A stretch of DNA of 6,959 nt from Paracoccaceae bacterium (GTDB taxonomy: Bacteria > Pseudomonadota > Alphaproteobacteria > Rhodobacterales > Rhodobacteraceae), in contig DOHJ01000046.1 of NCBI GenBank assembly GCA_003535335.1, forward strand, positions 1 to 6,959, written 5' to 3'. The position numbers and the translations under genes were made by a program. Positions 6,098-6,959 of the stretch are shown piece by piece (the stretch's first letter is position 1; each line of letters begins with the position of its first letter). The notes below the pieces were generated by a model. That model did not search any database. It was not told where the DNA came from and saw only the letters and a program-made list of their open reading frames with translations.

Positions 6098-6959
6098 CGG
6101 CTTCATATGCCTCGATAATTTTGGCAACCAGCGGGTGACGCACCACATCTTTGGCGGTGAAATAATTAAAGGATATTTTGTCGATGCCTTTTAACAGCCG
6201 TTCCGCATCATGCAGGCCACTGACCTGACCGCGTTGCAAATCGATCTGGGTGCGATCGCCGGTAACCACCATGCGTGAGCCCTTGCCAAGACGGGTCAGG
6301 AACATTTTCATCTGCATCGTGGTGGCATTTTGGGCCTCGTCCAGTACCACAAAGGCATTTGACAATGTGCGTCCGCGCATAAAGGCCAGCGGGGCGATTT
6401 CGATCTTTTTATCCTCGATCAGTTTGGCCAGCTGTTTACCGGGCAGAAAATCGCCCAATGCATCATAAAGCGGCTGCATGTAGGGATCGACCTTTTCTTT
6501 CATGTCTCCGGGCAGAAATCCCAGCTTTTCGCCGGCCTCGACCGCAGGGCGCGACAGGATGATCTTATCAACCTTGCCCTCGATAAACATATTCACCGCC
6601 ACGGCCACGGCCAGATAGGTTTTTCCGGTGCCCGCAGGACCGATTCCAAAGCCCAGCTCATTGGAAAACAAGGATTTGACGTAGGATTTTTGTGCCTCTG
6701 TACGCGGCTCGATCAGTTTTTTGCGGGTTTTGATCTCGACCCTGCCGCCCTTGAACATTTCCAGCTGATCACCGTTGCGAACGCCAGTACCAGCGGCCGA
6801 TCCGCCCATGCGGATTTCCTGATCAATTTCAGCCATTTCTAACGGCAAACCGGATTCCAGCCGCAGATAAAGCGCGTTTAGCAGTGTTTGCACCTGTTGA
6901 CAGGCAGCCGCGTCACCAAGCAAAGTCAGCTGATTGCCGCGCCGCGCGATCTGGATCGA
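6087..6959 (-). CDS. phoH: PhoH-like ATPase (YbeZ), 5' end cut off by the window
   Basis: This is a cytoplasmic P-loop ATPase of the PhoH/YbeZ family, thought to act in RNA metabolism with YbeY. The visible 290 residues run off the right edge without a start. The first visible stretch, SIQIARRGNQLTLLGD, looks like the end of the KH-like N-terminal fold typical of the family, so about 30-50 residues are probably missing. The ATPase domain shows Walker A GPAGTGKT (107-114), the family block SRPAVEAGEKLGFLPGDMKE (136-155), Walker B VVLDEAQN (204-211), the TGDRTQIDL segment (233-241) and the C-terminal VRHPLV (273-278). A TTG at 6923 could be mistaken for a start, but the frame stays open with family-like residues up to the window edge. 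The stop overlaps the start of ybeY. The upstream partner in many proteobacteria is miaB, which cannot be seen here. Confidence 0.96.
   Translation of the reverse strand, partial: SIQIARRGNQLTLLGDAAACQQVQTLLNALYLRLESGLPLEMAEIDQEIRMGGSAAGTGVRNGDQLEMFKGGRVEIKTRKKLIEPRTEAQKSYVKSLFSNELGFGIGPAGTGKTYLAVAVAVNMFIEGKVDKIILSRPAVEAGEKLGFLPGDMKEKVDPYMQPLYDALGDFLPGKQLAKLIEDKKIEIAPLAFMRGRTLSNAFVVLDEAQNATTMQMKMFLTRLGKGSRMVVTGDRTQIDLQRGQVSGLHDAERLLKGIDKISFNYFTAKDVVRHPLVAKIIEAYEADDS

Noticed and set aside
6098..6148. 17-residue N-terminal extension of YbeY
   Set aside because: It would lie wholly within phoH and does not resemble YbeY N-termini; MTADFISVNIEDARW does.

Overview
This window looks like a chromosomal core-gene stretch from an alphaproteobacterium, most likely a Rhodobacterales (Roseobacter-type) organism. 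Three things support this. The phoH-ybeY-ybeX-lnt-metK-trmB order fits the group. The AroA, YbeY and CBS-domain proteins read like alphaproteobacterial family members. A compact leader before metK matches the SAM/SAH riboswitch, a class known almost only from Rhodobacterales metK leaders. Base composition is close to even by eye, which is low for the family. Every convincing gene is on the minus strand, so transcription runs from high to low coordinates. No mobile element, tRNA, rRNA, CRISPR array or plus-strand gene is supported.

Right part (6959 to 3106): a tightly packed unit of phoH (5' end outside the window), ybeY, a soluble CBS-domain CorC/YbeX protein and lnt. phoH and ybeY overlap by 11 bases, ybeX follows ybeY after a 44-base gap, and ybeX/lnt share one base in TAGTG. 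The same order is known in Escherichia coli (ybeZ-ybeY-ybeX-lnt). It links RNA and ribosome maintenance (PhoH ATPase, YbeY endoribonuclease) with YbeX and with lipoprotein N-acylation in the inner membrane.

Middle (3109 to 1049): a promoter-like sequence whose -35 hexamer contains the lnt stop codon is followed almost at once by the riboswitch, which covers the metK Shine-Dalgarno. metK makes S-adenosylmethionine. After metK come a perfect 7-bp stem-loop and then an intrinsic-terminator-like hairpin whose T tract directly abuts the Shine-Dalgarno of trmB, a SAM-dependent tRNA m7G46 methyltransferase. The arms of the two hairpins can pair in alternative ways, so this gap could be a read-through or attenuation point between a SAM maker and a SAM user.

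Left part (1048 to 1): a 109-base gap holding a small T-loop hairpin, then aroA (EPSP synthase of the shikimate pathway), whose 3' end lies outside the window.

The proteins belong to well-known families and no new protein system is visible. The points worth following are regulatory: the clear SAM/SAH riboswitch with its tight promoter, and the two-hairpin metK-trmB gap.
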